64,000 bases of DNA from Fervidicoccus fontis Kam940 (GCF_000258425.1 NC_017461.1:960949-1024948), one strand, 5' to 3'. Shown: positions 45,208 to 53,301, counted from the stretch's first letter. Notes: a model not told the origin generated them from the sequence alone. Made by a program: numbers and translations.

Positions 45208-47355
45208 TTACTCCTCTTTGCGTCTTTCAAAGAATATTTGTCTAAGAACATCGATTGAAAAGCTTCCCCTCTTAAAAACAAAATATGGAAAGATCAGCTT
45301 TTTCATCGTCCATTTATATTTAGTCAATTTTTCCCATATGTTGAAGCTCATTAATATTATTGCAGTGTCGCTTTCTTTACTAAGTACTTCATTTAAAGTT
45401 TTTGAGATGTTATTAGTATTAGGCTCTTTTTCAATTATTATTTCTTCTATTTCTCTATCTGGAAAAATTTCCTTCACTTCATCTACTATATACTTTTCGT
45501 CTTCGCTCAGTATCGCAATTATTTTTTTGGATTTCATGTATGATATATATGGATACTCGGTATTTACTATTAAAATATCACAAGTAGATAACCTCATAAC
45601 ACTATTTAGCTTCATTGCATCTTCTGCGCTCATTATTAGCAAATCTATTCTTTCTTCATCTATACTTGCGATAATAGCCTCGGTTTTTGAGCGCGCTGCT
45701 TTTATCGAATATCTCGCATGTATTCCAGTTTCGTTTAGGTGATCTATGATATCCTTCAGCGATCTAACATCTTTCTTTACGGCTTCATTTCTATAATCTT
45801 TAACAGAAAGCTGATATGGAGTTTTAATTATTTTTAAGAGGTTTATTTCTCCATTTTTAGCTTTGGCTATGTCTGAAGCTAATTGAATCAAATTTGTTCT
45901 TATTTCCGGAGGTAGTAATACCATTATTCTAAAATCACTTCTAACCAAACTTCCTTGTGATTCTAAGGTTACAAATTCATGTTCGACTTCATATTTGAAT
46001 AGGTAAGACCTATATATCAAATATCCAATAACTATTAATAAGAGAGCAAATAGTGTTGCAGATGGATATATAATTAAGGCAGCAAAAAAGAGGAAAACTT
46101 TTATAATCAATCCTGTAAGAGGAATTAAAGGATAATACGGAGTGAGAAATTTGTATTTCAACTTTTCTCCATAAAATTCTCTTAACTTTATGCCAGTGTA
46201 ATTAACGATGATAAATAAAACATTAAAAAGAACTCCTACGATAAATGCCGATAGAGTTAGATCCAAAATCAAACTCATTATTATCATTACTGCCATTGTA
46301 AAAAGAATTGAATTGCTAGGAGTTCTATACTTCTTGTGTATTTCCGAAAAAACTATTGGGAACTCTCCTGCTCTAGACATCGCTAAAAGAACTCTAGATG
46401 CAGAGTACATGATAGAATTTATAGAAGAAAGGACTGTAGCTAGTCCGCCTGCCGCAACAATTATACCTCCATATCTAAATGCGAGAGATGCTGTACGAAT
46501 TACCGTGTCAGGACCCCATATTGTTGATAAAGAATAAGCTTTAGTTCCCAAGATCCCTATAGTTGAAATCGTTACTGATATATATAGAATTGTTGCAACA
46601 ATTAATGTTTCCATTATAGCTCTTGGAAGATTTTTCGTTGGGGCTTTTGTTTCTTCAGCTGTTTGAGCGAGAATTTCGTATCCCTCAAATGCTATAACTA
46701 CTGATATCATTGCAATGAAAAACGACGATACTGATGTGAATTTTGCGGGAGAATTTAACAATCCATTTATAAGCTCTCCGCTTTTTATTCCACTGAAAAT
46801 TCCAATTGTTGAGAAAAGAAGTATTGAGGCAACAAAGAAAATTCCGATGACAATAGAAAATCTTCCTGTTTTCGAAACTCCACTGTAATTCAAATATGCA
46901 AATGCAATAATTAATATTATAGCTATAAGTCTTTCAGAAATATATGGGGGGAGGAATGGAATATTAAAACCAATTTCAGCGAGAAACTGCAGAAACATAG
47001 ATGAAAAAGAGAGTGCGTAAAATGTTCCACCCATCATATGTGCCATCCAATTTACCCAACCAGATATAAATGGAAAAGGCCTCGGCATAGTTAATTTTGC
47101 CCATAGAAAGCCTCCACCAACTTCTGGTATAGCTGATGTAATTTCTGAATATATTAATGCTGTAAGAGTTGCAATGATAGCGCTCATGATAAGAACAATT
47201 ATTGCTCCTAAACTTCCAGAAAGGTAGATTATTGGACCTATTAAAACAACAATAGATCCTCCTACGATAGCTCCAAGTCCTATGAAAAATGTATGTAAAT
47301 TTCCTAACGATCTCAATAACTTCTGCCTTCGTTCGCTTGACAAACTTCCATACAC
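45208..47355 (-). CDS. APC-family amino acid permease with C-terminal stress-protein-like domain
   Basis: 715 residues. The first 430 hold about twelve hydrophobic helices with the APC start (LHTFFIGLGAIVGGSIVVLIGP) and EVGGGFLWA. The last 270 are soluble and read like two universal-stress-protein-like lobes (FRIMVLLPPEIRTN..., IDEERIDLLIMSAEDA). It probably imports or exchanges amino acids, with the cytoplasmic domain sensing nucleotides or state. An in-frame alternative start was not needed. It is a single gene. Confidence 0.88.
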   Translation of the reverse strand: MYGSLSSERRQKLLRSLGNLHTFFIGLGAIVGGSIVVLIGPIIYLSGSLGAIIVLIMSAIIATLTALIYSEITSAIPEVGGGFLWAKLTMPRPFPFISGWVNWMAHMMGGTFYALSFSSMFLQFLAEIGFNIPFLPPYISERLIAIILIIAFAYLNYSGVSKTGRFSIVIGIFFVASILLFSTIGIFSGIKSGELINGLLNSPAKFTSVSSFFIAMISVVIAFEGYEILAQTAEETKAPTKNLPRAIMETLIVATILYISVTISTIGILGTKAYSLSTIWGPDTVIRTASLAFRYGGIIVAAGGLATVLSSINSIMYSASRVLLAMSRAGEFPIVFSEIHKKYRTPSNSILFTMAVMIIMSLILDLTLSAFIVGVLFNVLFIIVNYTGIKLREFYGEKLKYKFLTPYYPLIPLTGLIIKVFLFFAALIIYPSATLFALLLIVIGYLIYRSYLFKYEVEHEFVTLESQGSLVRSDFRIMVLLPPEIRTNLIQLASDIAKAKNGEINLLKIIKTPYQLSVKDYRNEAVKKDVRSLKDIIDHLNETGIHARYSIKAARSKTEAIIASIDEERIDLLIMSAEDAMKLNSVMRLSTCDILIVNTEYPYISYMKSKKIIAILSEDEKYIVDEVKEIFPDREIEEIIIEKEPNTNNISKTLNEVLSKESDTAIILMSFNIWEKLTKYKWTMKKLIFPYFVFKRGSFSIDVLRQIFFERRKEE

Positions 47356-47554
47356 CCATTGTCATTAATTATTAAAGATCTACAGCTTCCCAGTCTACTA
47401 TATAAATAATAACAGATACTAGTCTAGTATATTTTTTAGATGTTAATTATGAGATCAATACAATACTCATATCAAAAATAAATTAATATTATTTAGAAGA
47501 TTATATATATTATTTAATTATTAAAAATCTCGTTTTTGAAAAAATTCTGTAAGG

Positions 47555-47794
47555 TTATTTATTTAATTCGTTAATTTTTTTCTCCAATAAAGCCAGTTTT
47601 TCTTCTATTCTAACGATATGTTCTTCTAGGTGCTCTAAAGCGTGAGCTATGGCTTGCATATATTCTACTAATTCCTCGCCTTCTTCTTCGTGATGGTGCT
47701 CATGAGCCATTTCAGGATGTGTACTCATAACTTCGTCAACAACTTTTTGAATATCTTGTTCGTTTTTTGGCATTGTCATTCTAAGCTTTCCCAT
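47555..47794 (-). CDS. Small His/Glu-rich coiled-coil protein
   Basis: 79 residues from ATG 47794, which has AGAGGTGATA just before it. It has a histidine-rich segment (HEHHHEEEGE, residues 31-40) that could bind metal, followed by a heptad-like helix to the end. No known family. A longer frame running up to 47956 would read through the tRNA-His gene, so I reject it. It begins 27 bases after the tRNA-His 3' end. Confidence 0.7.
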   Translation of the reverse strand: MGKLRMTMPKNEQDIQKVVDEVMSTHPEMAHEHHHEEEGEELVEYMQAIAHALEHLEEHIVRIEEKLALLEKKINELNK

Positions 47795-47812
47795 CTTTAT
47801 TATCACCTCTAA

Positions 47813-47947
47813 GCAAAAGGGGCCGCCGCCGGGATTTGAACCCGGGACCTCCGGATCCACAGTCCGGCGCTCTTCCAGCTGAGCTACGGCGGCCACAACG
47901 TCATTTTCTTCATCGCAACATTTAGCTCTGCGGCGGCCCCCCTTTGC
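47813..47947. repeat. Inverted repeat flanking tRNA-His
   Basis: On the minus strand, GCAAAGGGGGGCCGCCGC (47947-47930) lies 36 bases before the tRNA. It is complementary, with small bulges, to the tRNA 3' acceptor strand plus trailer GCGGCGGCCCCTTTTGC (47829-47813). About 16 bp can form and would compete with the acceptor stem. It looks like an inverted duplication of the tRNA 3' end and trailer. Confidence 0.8.
47821..47894 (-). tRNA. tRNA-His(GUG)
   Basis: Complete cloverleaf: G-1 at 47894, acceptor GCCGCCG pairs with CGGCGGC, D-arm GCUC/GAGC, anticodon arm CCGGA-CUGUGGA-UCCGG with anticodon GUG, T-arm CCGGG-UUCAAAU-CCCGG, discriminator C. The extra G-1 opposite C73 is the usual tRNA-His identity element. 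CCA is not encoded (CCT follows). No intron. Confidence 0.96.
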
Positions 47948-48000
47948 CATTTTCAATATTGTCTAACTGAATTAATAAAATTAGCTTTTCAACGTCTTAC

Positions 48001-48036
48001 CTCATTTCAACCCTTAGGGAGGGCATTAGTTGTGAA
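48001..48036. mobile_element. Possible IS200/IS605 end-like scar
   Basis: The stretch CCTCATTTCAACCCTTAGGG followed by AGGGCATTAGTTGTGAAT parallels the remnant at 22.5 kb, where CCCTAAAGGGCGAGGG is followed by TTTCAGTTGTAAAT. The likeness is partial and there is no transposase. It lies about 60 bases from the split tRNA 3' half. Confidence 0.35.
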
Positions 48037-48080
48037 TATAATTGCATATTTATGTTAATGAAGAAGTATTTGATTTATAT

Positions 48081-48150
48081 GAGGCAGGAGATTTTTTATG
48101 GTAGCCGGGCGGGGATTCGAACCCCGGTCGCGGGGGATCTCTCCTGCCTC
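48081..48150. repeat. 11-bp inverted repeat around the tRNA 3' half
   Basis: GAGGCAGGAGA lies in the leader (minus strand 48150-48140), and its exact complement UCUCCUGCCUC lies just after the CCA (48091-48081). In one transcript they can pair and enclose the tRNA exon, hiding part of the leader needed for pairing with the 5' half. Confidence 0.85.
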
Positions 48151-48160
48151 CTCTCCTCCC
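48099..48160 (-). tRNA. Split tRNA-Gln(UUG), 3' half with complementary leader
   Basis: Read on the minus strand from 48160: an 18-base purine-rich leader (48160-48143), AGAG (48142-48139), bulge AUC (48138-48136), anticodon 3' stem CCCCG (48135-48131), variable CGAC, T-arm CGGGG-UUCGAAU-CCCCG, acceptor CCCGGCU (48109-48103), discriminator A and encoded CCA (48101-48099). There is no D-arm or 5' acceptor strand beside it. The leader pairs with the tail of the 5' half at 2141-2125. AGAG pairs with CUUU of that half to form the four-base central helix, and two three-base bulges (GGA, AUC) complete a canonical splice site. Confidence 0.93.
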
Positions 48161-48211
48161 TAATAATTTGTTTTATTTTTAAGAATTAAAAATTTTTTCT
48201 ATCATCAACGG

Positions 48212-48586
48212 CTAATGCTTATCAATACAGAAGAAGTAGTCTTCAGTAATGTTTAATCCTTGAAGTTCTTGGCGTGAAACCAGTCTTATAATAAAGCCAC
48301 CACTGGAAAAAAGGTATACTTTACTATTATCCTTTTCTTCCTTTATAGAAAATAATGTAGTTTTCCCACAGAATGCAAAAGAAGAAGATGGTTTAATCTT
48401 CTCTCTCGAAAATTCTAAGAAAATCTTCTCTCCTTTTTTATAACTTATTCCAAATTTTTCTGAAACTTCAAATGTCAATTCAATTTTTTCATTTCTTGCA
48501 GTTATAATTGTTATTGTTGGAATAATTGACGGTTTTGTATCGACAATTTCTAGATATTCCCACTTCAATTTTACATTGCACCTCAA
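48212..48586 (-). CDS. Small beta-rich protein, possible RNA polymerase subunit Rpo8/RpoG
   Basis: 124 residues, nearly all beta strands, with a SSGGFIIRL turn near residue 100 and a YFFCI ending. The pattern (ITIITA..., IELTFEVS, IFLEFSRE, CGKTTLFSI, SSGGFIIRL) resembles, from memory, the crenarchaeal Rpb8-like polymerase subunit. No metal or enzyme motif. The match is weak and needs a profile search. It is immediately upstream of the split tRNA 3' half on the same strand. Confidence 0.45.
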   Translation of the reverse strand: MRCNVKLKWEYLEIVDTKPSIIPTITIITARNEKIELTFEVSEKFGISYKKGEKIFLEFSREKIKPSSSFAFCGKTTLFSIKEEKDNSKVYLFSSGGFIIRLVSRQELQGLNITEDYFFCIDKH

Positions 48587-48851
48587 TTTCTCATAGAAAA
48601 ACTATCTAAAATATTATTAAATTGTTTTTAAATAAGTTTTGAACGAGTTTAAAAACTTTTTATAATGTTATATAAGGATATGCCTTGGTAATTTTATCAT
48701 GAATATATGCAGAGAATTTGAAATGCAAAAAAGTTCTTTTTGGATAAAAATAAAGCTAAATTTGTAATCAAAGCATTAAAATGAATATGTATAATTTATT
48801 ACCGTTATTTTTTAATTTATTATTCAATTATCATTTGAGGGTGAGTTTTTA
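48587..48851. other. AT-rich divergent intergenic region
   Basis: 265 bases between two divergent genes. I see no gene, repeat or structured RNA, only AT-rich sequence with several TATA-like runs. A GAGGGTGAG ribosome site precedes the SmAP start. Confidence 0.5.
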
Positions 48852-49304
48852 ATGAGTATGTCAATGGCAAGCAAAAGAGTATTTAGTGAGCTTAACGCAT
48901 TGCTTGATAAGCAAGTCACAATTAAGCTGAAAGATGGAAGAACTATAAAAGGTACTTTATATGGATTTGACGATAAACTCAATATATTGTTAAAAAATGC
49001 AACGGAAAACGAGGGAAACTCTTCAGTACCGACAATGTTGATTTATTCTGATTATATAGCATATCTTTCTGCAATAGAAGCCCCAATCTTCAATCCAGAT
49101 GAATTTGCGAGGCTAATTGTAAGTAAACTTAACATTAGGGAGGCAGATATAAAGACTTATCCAGAAGCAGGCGTTCTGGTTATCTTAAATAACATAAGAG
49201 TATCAGATAAAGGAGTAGAAGGTAGTGGTCCGTTAGCTCACAAAATATATGGTTTATACACCGAATATATTGAAAACAAGAAAAAAGAAATAGAAAAAAG
49301 ATAA
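48852..49304 (+). CDS. Sm-like archaeal protein with C-terminal domain (SmAP3-like)
   Basis: 150 residues. The Sm fold (1-80) shows Sm1 motif VTIKLKDGRTIKGTLYGFDDKLNILL and an Sm2-like end. Residues 80-150 are a further mixed domain, as in crenarchaeal SmAP3. Sm rings bind U-rich RNA and affect RNA stability and processing. ATG 48852 has GAGGGTGAG before it. Other in-frame methionines at M3 and M5 are possible. Confidence 0.88.
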   Translation: MSMSMASKRVFSELNALLDKQVTIKLKDGRTIKGTLYGFDDKLNILLKNATENEGNSSVPTMLIYSDYIAYLSAIEAPIFNPDEFARLIVSKLNIREADIKTYPEAGVLVILNNIRVSDKGVEGSGPLAHKIYGLYTEYIENKKKEIEKR

Positions 49305-49519
49305 CATAATAAGTTAATTTTTAAATATCTTTTTATTCAAATTTTCTTTTAAGAGTATTTTGATATTTATTTTGGTAGGAGTTATAGGTTTTTCGGTTAT
49401 AATGTTATAGTTAAACTTGAAATTCTTCGATAAGATTATATGTTTTTACATCGAATTATAAATTGATTTTTTAGAAAACTTTAAATATACAATTTTGGAT
49501 CTTTTATCCAGGTGTTAAA

Positions 49520-50746
49520 ATGGCACAATCTGGTCAAAAGGAATCAAAAACAACATTATATGTCCTTATTCTTGTAGGAATCATAGCTATTGGAAGCATC
49601 ATAATTTCTTACCAAAATACAAGAGGAATTTCCCAAATAAACAATGATATAGAAAAAATGACTCAGATTACTTTAAATCTCAGCAATCAAATAGACAGCA
49701 TACAGCAGAGTCTTAATGAATATAAGTTAATGTCGCAACAAATATCCTCTCTAAATCAATCTCTTTCACAACAGATACAGTCACTTAACAACATGATAGC
49801 TCAGATGAATTATCCAATACAAGTTTATGACGCATTAAATAGGACTGTTGTAATTACACAACAACCTACTCGAATTGTATCATTAGCACCTAGCACTACT
49901 GAAATGCTTTTTGATATTGGGGCAGGAAATCTCGTAGTAGGAGTTGATGATAACTCAAACTATCCCCCTATCGTTAATGAGCTAGTAATCAATGGAACAA
50001 TACAAAGAGTTGGAGGGTTTGATAGTATAAGCTTAGAGAAGGTAATATCGCTCAAACCAGATCTCGTTGTTGGAAGCACAGGCGTTCAATTCAAATATAT
50101 ATATCAGCTTTCGCAATACGGAATTACCGCATTATCTTTAAACGACGAAAGCATAAGTGACATTCTAACGGACATTCTTTTGTTGGGAAAAATTACAGGA
50201 CATTATCAGCAAGCTTTAAACCTTACCAATAATCTCAAAAATGAGATAATCTCCATATATTCAAAAGTCTCCGGGTCTCAAAATAAGCCAACTGTATTGT
50301 TTATAGTATGGGTAAACCCATATTATGCAGCAGGAGGAAGTAGCTTTTGGAATGATTTAATTTCATTGTCCGGCGGATTAAATTCATTGGAAAACGTATC
50401 ACAGGCATGGCCAGCAATTTCATGGGAAGATGTAGTTAAGTTAAATCCACAAGTGATAATAGCAACTGAATATGCTGGTGGATTTTCTAATGCTACGCAA
50501 TTAATAAATTGGCTAGAGTCTCAGCCCGGTGGAGCTAACATATCAGCGGTTGAAACCGGTAGAGTTTACATGTTGCATGGTAACTTAAGTGATATAGCAA
50601 GCAGGCCATCTCCAAGAATAGTAGAAATGCAAGAGGTCCTTGCTGCTATACTTCATCCAGAAGATTTTGGAAATATACAGCTTCCTAATGACTTAAATGA
50701 TACGATATTAGCACAGATCAGCCAATACGTTCAGTCTTTTAGTTAA
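49520..50746 (+). CDS. ABC importer substrate-binding protein (cobalamin/iron-siderophore type)
   Basis: 408 residues. A hydrophobic N-terminal helix (about 13-32) anchors it to the membrane. A coiled coil rich in Gln, Asn and Ser (about 35-92) follows, then the BtuF/FepB-type domain (95-408; RIVSLAPSTTEMLFDIGAGNLVVGVD, VVGSTGV, VWVNPYYAAGGSSFWNDLISLSGG). It captures cobalamin or an iron chelate and delivers it to the permease downstream, four bases after its stop. Confidence 0.88.
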   Translation: MAQSGQKESKTTLYVLILVGIIAIGSIIISYQNTRGISQINNDIEKMTQITLNLSNQIDSIQQSLNEYKLMSQQISSLNQSLSQQIQSLNNMIAQMNYPIQVYDALNRTVVITQQPTRIVSLAPSTTEMLFDIGAGNLVVGVDDNSNYPPIVNELVINGTIQRVGGFDSISLEKVISLKPDLVVGSTGVQFKYIYQLSQYGITALSLNDESISDILTDILLLGKITGHYQQALNLTNNLKNEIISIYSKVSGSQNKPTVLFIVWVNPYYAAGGSSFWNDLISLSGGLNSLENVSQAWPAISWEDVVKLNPQVIIATEYAGGFSNATQLINWLESQPGGANISAVETGRVYMLHGNLSDIASRPSPRIVEMQEVLAAILHPEDFGNIQLPNDLNDTILAQISQYVQSFS

Positions 50747-50749
50747 AGT

Positions 50750-51739
50750 ATGATAAAGAAATTTGTTAAGTTGAGGAAAATGATAAAACTAAAATTTTTT
50801 TCGTTTATCTTCTTTTTCGCTATACTTGTTTCATCTTTGCTGAGTTTGTATTTAGGTTCTTCCGGATCAATCGCTTTTGATGAGTGGAAATGGGAAAATG
50901 TGATCTTTCAAATAAGAATGTATAGAACTTTAACGGTAATATTCACATCGGAGACTCTGGCGATTATAGGTTTAATTCTTCAGACTATTTTTTCTAATCC
51001 ATTAGTGGACTCAAGCATTTTAGGTATATCTTCAGGTTCTTCTTTAGGAGCAGTTATTGGATTGTTATTAGTAAGCAGAATGGGCTATTCTGCAATCTTC
51101 ATTTTTTCGTTCATTTTTTCATTGTTGGCTTTTATAGTAATTCTGTTTTTGAGCAAAATCACAGGCTATAAAACTATATCCATGGTGCTTTCCGGTGTAA
51201 TAATCTCAACGCTATTCAATTCATTTTTGTATTTACTTTTCATGACAAATACTATACTTGCAAGAGTACATAGCGTTAGTTGGATGTTCGGAACGTTTGA
51301 ATTTTCTAATTCGTCTTCCTTTTATGCCTCTTTTATTTCCTTTTTGATCGTCTTTGTTTTTTTATATGTAAAAGGACCAAGATTAAGACAGCTACTTTAT
51401 GGCGATGATTTTGCTATAGCTAGAGGTGCAGATCCAAAAAATCTTAGAAGAGAAGTATTGATAGTAACAAGTATATCAATTTCGCTAATTTCTGTATATG
51501 AGGGTCCAATAGGATTTATAGGCCTAATAGTTCCACATATTGCGAGGATGATGTTGGGGGGAGATATTTCTGTAGCATCTTTAGGTTCTTTATTTATTTC
51601 TCCAGTAATTTTGTTGCTCTCTGATGTCGTAGCAAGAGTGCTTCTTGCTCCATCTGAGATACCTATCGGAATTATAACCAGCCTAATAGGCGCACCGTTT
51701 TTCCTTATGCTACTTGTAAAATCTTACAGAGGTGAATAA
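50750..51739 (+). CDS. ABC importer permease, FecCD/BtuC family
   Basis: 329 residues with about nine to ten hydrophobic helices. Family features are TIFSNPLVDSSILGISSGSSLGA near residue 80 and the coupling-helix region (GARGADPKNLRR..., FIGLIVPHIAR). It forms the pore of the importer with the binding protein upstream and the ATPase five bases downstream. Confidence 0.92.
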   Translation: MIKKFVKLRKMIKLKFFSFIFFFAILVSSLLSLYLGSSGSIAFDEWKWENVIFQIRMYRTLTVIFTSETLAIIGLILQTIFSNPLVDSSILGISSGSSLGAVIGLLLVSRMGYSAIFIFSFIFSLLAFIVILFLSKITGYKTISMVLSGVIISTLFNSFLYLLFMTNTILARVHSVSWMFGTFEFSNSSSFYASFISFLIVFVFLYVKGPRLRQLLYGDDFAIARGADPKNLRREVLIVTSISISLISVYEGPIGFIGLIVPHIARMMLGGDISVASLGSLFISPVILLLSDVVARVLLAPSEIPIGIITSLIGAPFFLMLLVKSYRGE

Positions 51740-51744
51740 ATGAT

Positions 51745-52497
51745 TTGAGGCTTGCATTTTCTGGCACTTTAGGATATGGTAAAGCAATAACTAAAAGAGT
51801 TGAGTTAGAAATAAAAGAAGGAAAGCTATTTTGTGTTTTAGGACCAAATGGTGCCGGAAAAACAACTTTTTTAAAAACTCTTGCAGGGATAATACCTCCT
51901 TTTGAGGGAAAAGTTTCAGTTGAGGACTCGTCGAAGAAATTATATATATCGCCAGATCCTCCTTATTTACCATCATTAAGAATAATTGATGTGATTTTAA
52001 ATTTCATAATTGGCGATAGAAAATTTTTTCTTTATTCTATTAGCGATGACAATGTAACAAAAAGAACGATTATGGCAGAGGAAATTCTGAATACATTTGG
52101 ACTAAAATATGGAATGGACTACGAATATGAATATTTGAGCACAGGTGAAAAATCAAAGGTAATGTTGACAGGCGCATTAGTTTCTGAAGCAAATTTACTG
52201 TTCTTAGACGAACCAAATAGTCATTTAGATCTTCGTTCAAGAATTATTCTCTATCAGCTTTTAAAAAATGAGTCTAATAGGAGAATTATACTAATTTCAT
52301 TGCACGATTTAAACGAATCCCTTAATTTTTGCGATTCTATACTTTTAATTGGTAAAGACGAAGGTATATTTGGTCCCTATTATTCAGGAAGATCAATTGA
52401 AATTGCTCTTTTTGAAAAAATCTATGGAGTTAGTTTTGATGTTTTCGAAAAAGACAATAAAATTTTTCTATTTCCGAAAGATAAAACAAACACATAA
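51745..52497 (+). CDS. ABC importer ATPase (BtuD/FecE-like)
   Basis: 250 residues. Walker A GPNGAGKTT, signature LSTGEKSKVM, Walker B LLFLDEPNSHLD and switch histidine SLHDLNES. It powers the cobalamin/iron-type importer. TTG 51745 is used: the GAGGTGA site is nine bases before it, and an ATG at 51740 would be out of frame with an immediate stop. The third gene of the operon. Confidence 0.93.
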   Translation: MRLAFSGTLGYGKAITKRVELEIKEGKLFCVLGPNGAGKTTFLKTLAGIIPPFEGKVSVEDSSKKLYISPDPPYLPSLRIIDVILNFIIGDRKFFLYSISDDNVTKRTIMAEEILNTFGLKYGMDYEYEYLSTGEKSKVMLTGALVSEANLLFLDEPNSHLDLRSRIILYQLLKNESNRRIILISLHDLNESLNFCDSILLIGKDEGIFGPYYSGRSIEIALFEKIYGVSFDVFEKDNKIFLFPKDKTNT

Positions 52498-52529
52498 TTA
52501 GAAAACTTCACTATCGAAACTGATTTTTT

Positions 52530-52784
52530 CCTCGTCCTAAAGGGTGAGGGTTTCCTCTAAAGCAGATCATTGGTTTGAGGTTTACCGTTTTCATCCTCAC
52601 AACTTCGCAGTTAGTGGGTATATAAAGTACCTACTCTGCTCTATTCGTCCAACGATAGATCGTGGCTGGGTCTTCAGTTATTACTCTATCCCTTACTGGG
52701 GTTTTCCCGTTTCCCGTCCTATATCGCTATAGGTTTGCCTATGGCGGGTTGTGCCTCAAATCCATGATTCACCGTGGTCACTAG
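52530..52784 (-). mobile_element. IS200/IS605 right-end and possible omega-RNA remnant
   Basis: CCTCGTCCTAAAGGGTGAGGG (52530-52550) is a right-end hairpin of the kind that closes archaeal IS200/IS605 elements. Between it and the tnpB remnant stop (52785), GC-rich, partly self-complementary DNA (for example CCTATATCGCTATAGG near 52719) lies where such elements encode the guide (omega) RNA. No complete element remains. Confidence 0.6.
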
Positions 52785-52948
52785 TCACTCTACGTGGGGG
52801 TCATGGGCACCCTTCGAGCCCAAAGGCACGGGGCTCATACCTAAGAGGTACTTTTTGACTATGTTTATTGCTCCTATTACATCCCTGTCGTGTTTAAAAC
52901 CACACTTGTAATACCTCATAAATCTAGGCTCCAACCTCTCCTCTGGGA
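52785..52948 (-). pseudogene. TnpB C-terminal fragment A (IS200/IS605 family)
   Basis: The minus strand encodes YYKCGFKHDRDVIGAINIV, the last RuvC-like motif of TnpB with its DRD signature, and ends at TGA 52785. Upstream the frame is broken by a stop about 55 codons back, and no N-terminal domain follows. A dead transposon-guide nuclease fragment. Confidence 0.85.
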
Positions 52949-53020
52949 ATTACCCGTCATAGGAAAGAGCTTAGAGCCACTCCAGAGGCCTAGGTCAACA
53001 GAAAAAGACCCACAAAAACC

Positions 53021-53158
53021 TCAATAAACATTTATACACAAAACTGTTGAAAACCCTCTGCTTCCAGCTTCTAGGGACTTGGGGATATATAAGATGTTTA
53101 TTGTCCTATTTAAGTCCGCATTAATAATCCTCCTTGTGTGGGGACACCTGAACAGACC
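53021..53158 (-). pseudogene. TnpB C-terminal fragment B (different lineage)
   Basis: A 45-codon frame reading RCPHTRRIINADLNRTINIL has the NADLN motif of a second TnpB type; the zinc finger is damaged (CPH where CPxCG is expected). It ends at TGA 53021, about 70 bases upstream of fragment A. The two differ in sequence, so two separate elements decayed here. Confidence 0.75.
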
Positions 53159-53301
53159 GCGTTTTATATGGTAATGAATAATTTAAAAGCAATCTATATT
53201 TTATGCAGTAAGATATTTTTACAAGAAAAGACTAGTTTAATTTAATTAAGGAATTTCTTCCTTTTATTTTAAATAAGCAGGTATTGAAGGTGCTTTTTCT
53301 T

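Noticed and set aside
45173-45742. A 189-codon plus-strand frame
   Set aside because: It is the antisense of the permease C-terminal domain.
47555-47956. A 133-codon frame that begins upstream of tRNA-His
   Set aside because: It reads through the complete tRNA-His gene, and a good ribosome site lies before the internal ATG at 47794.
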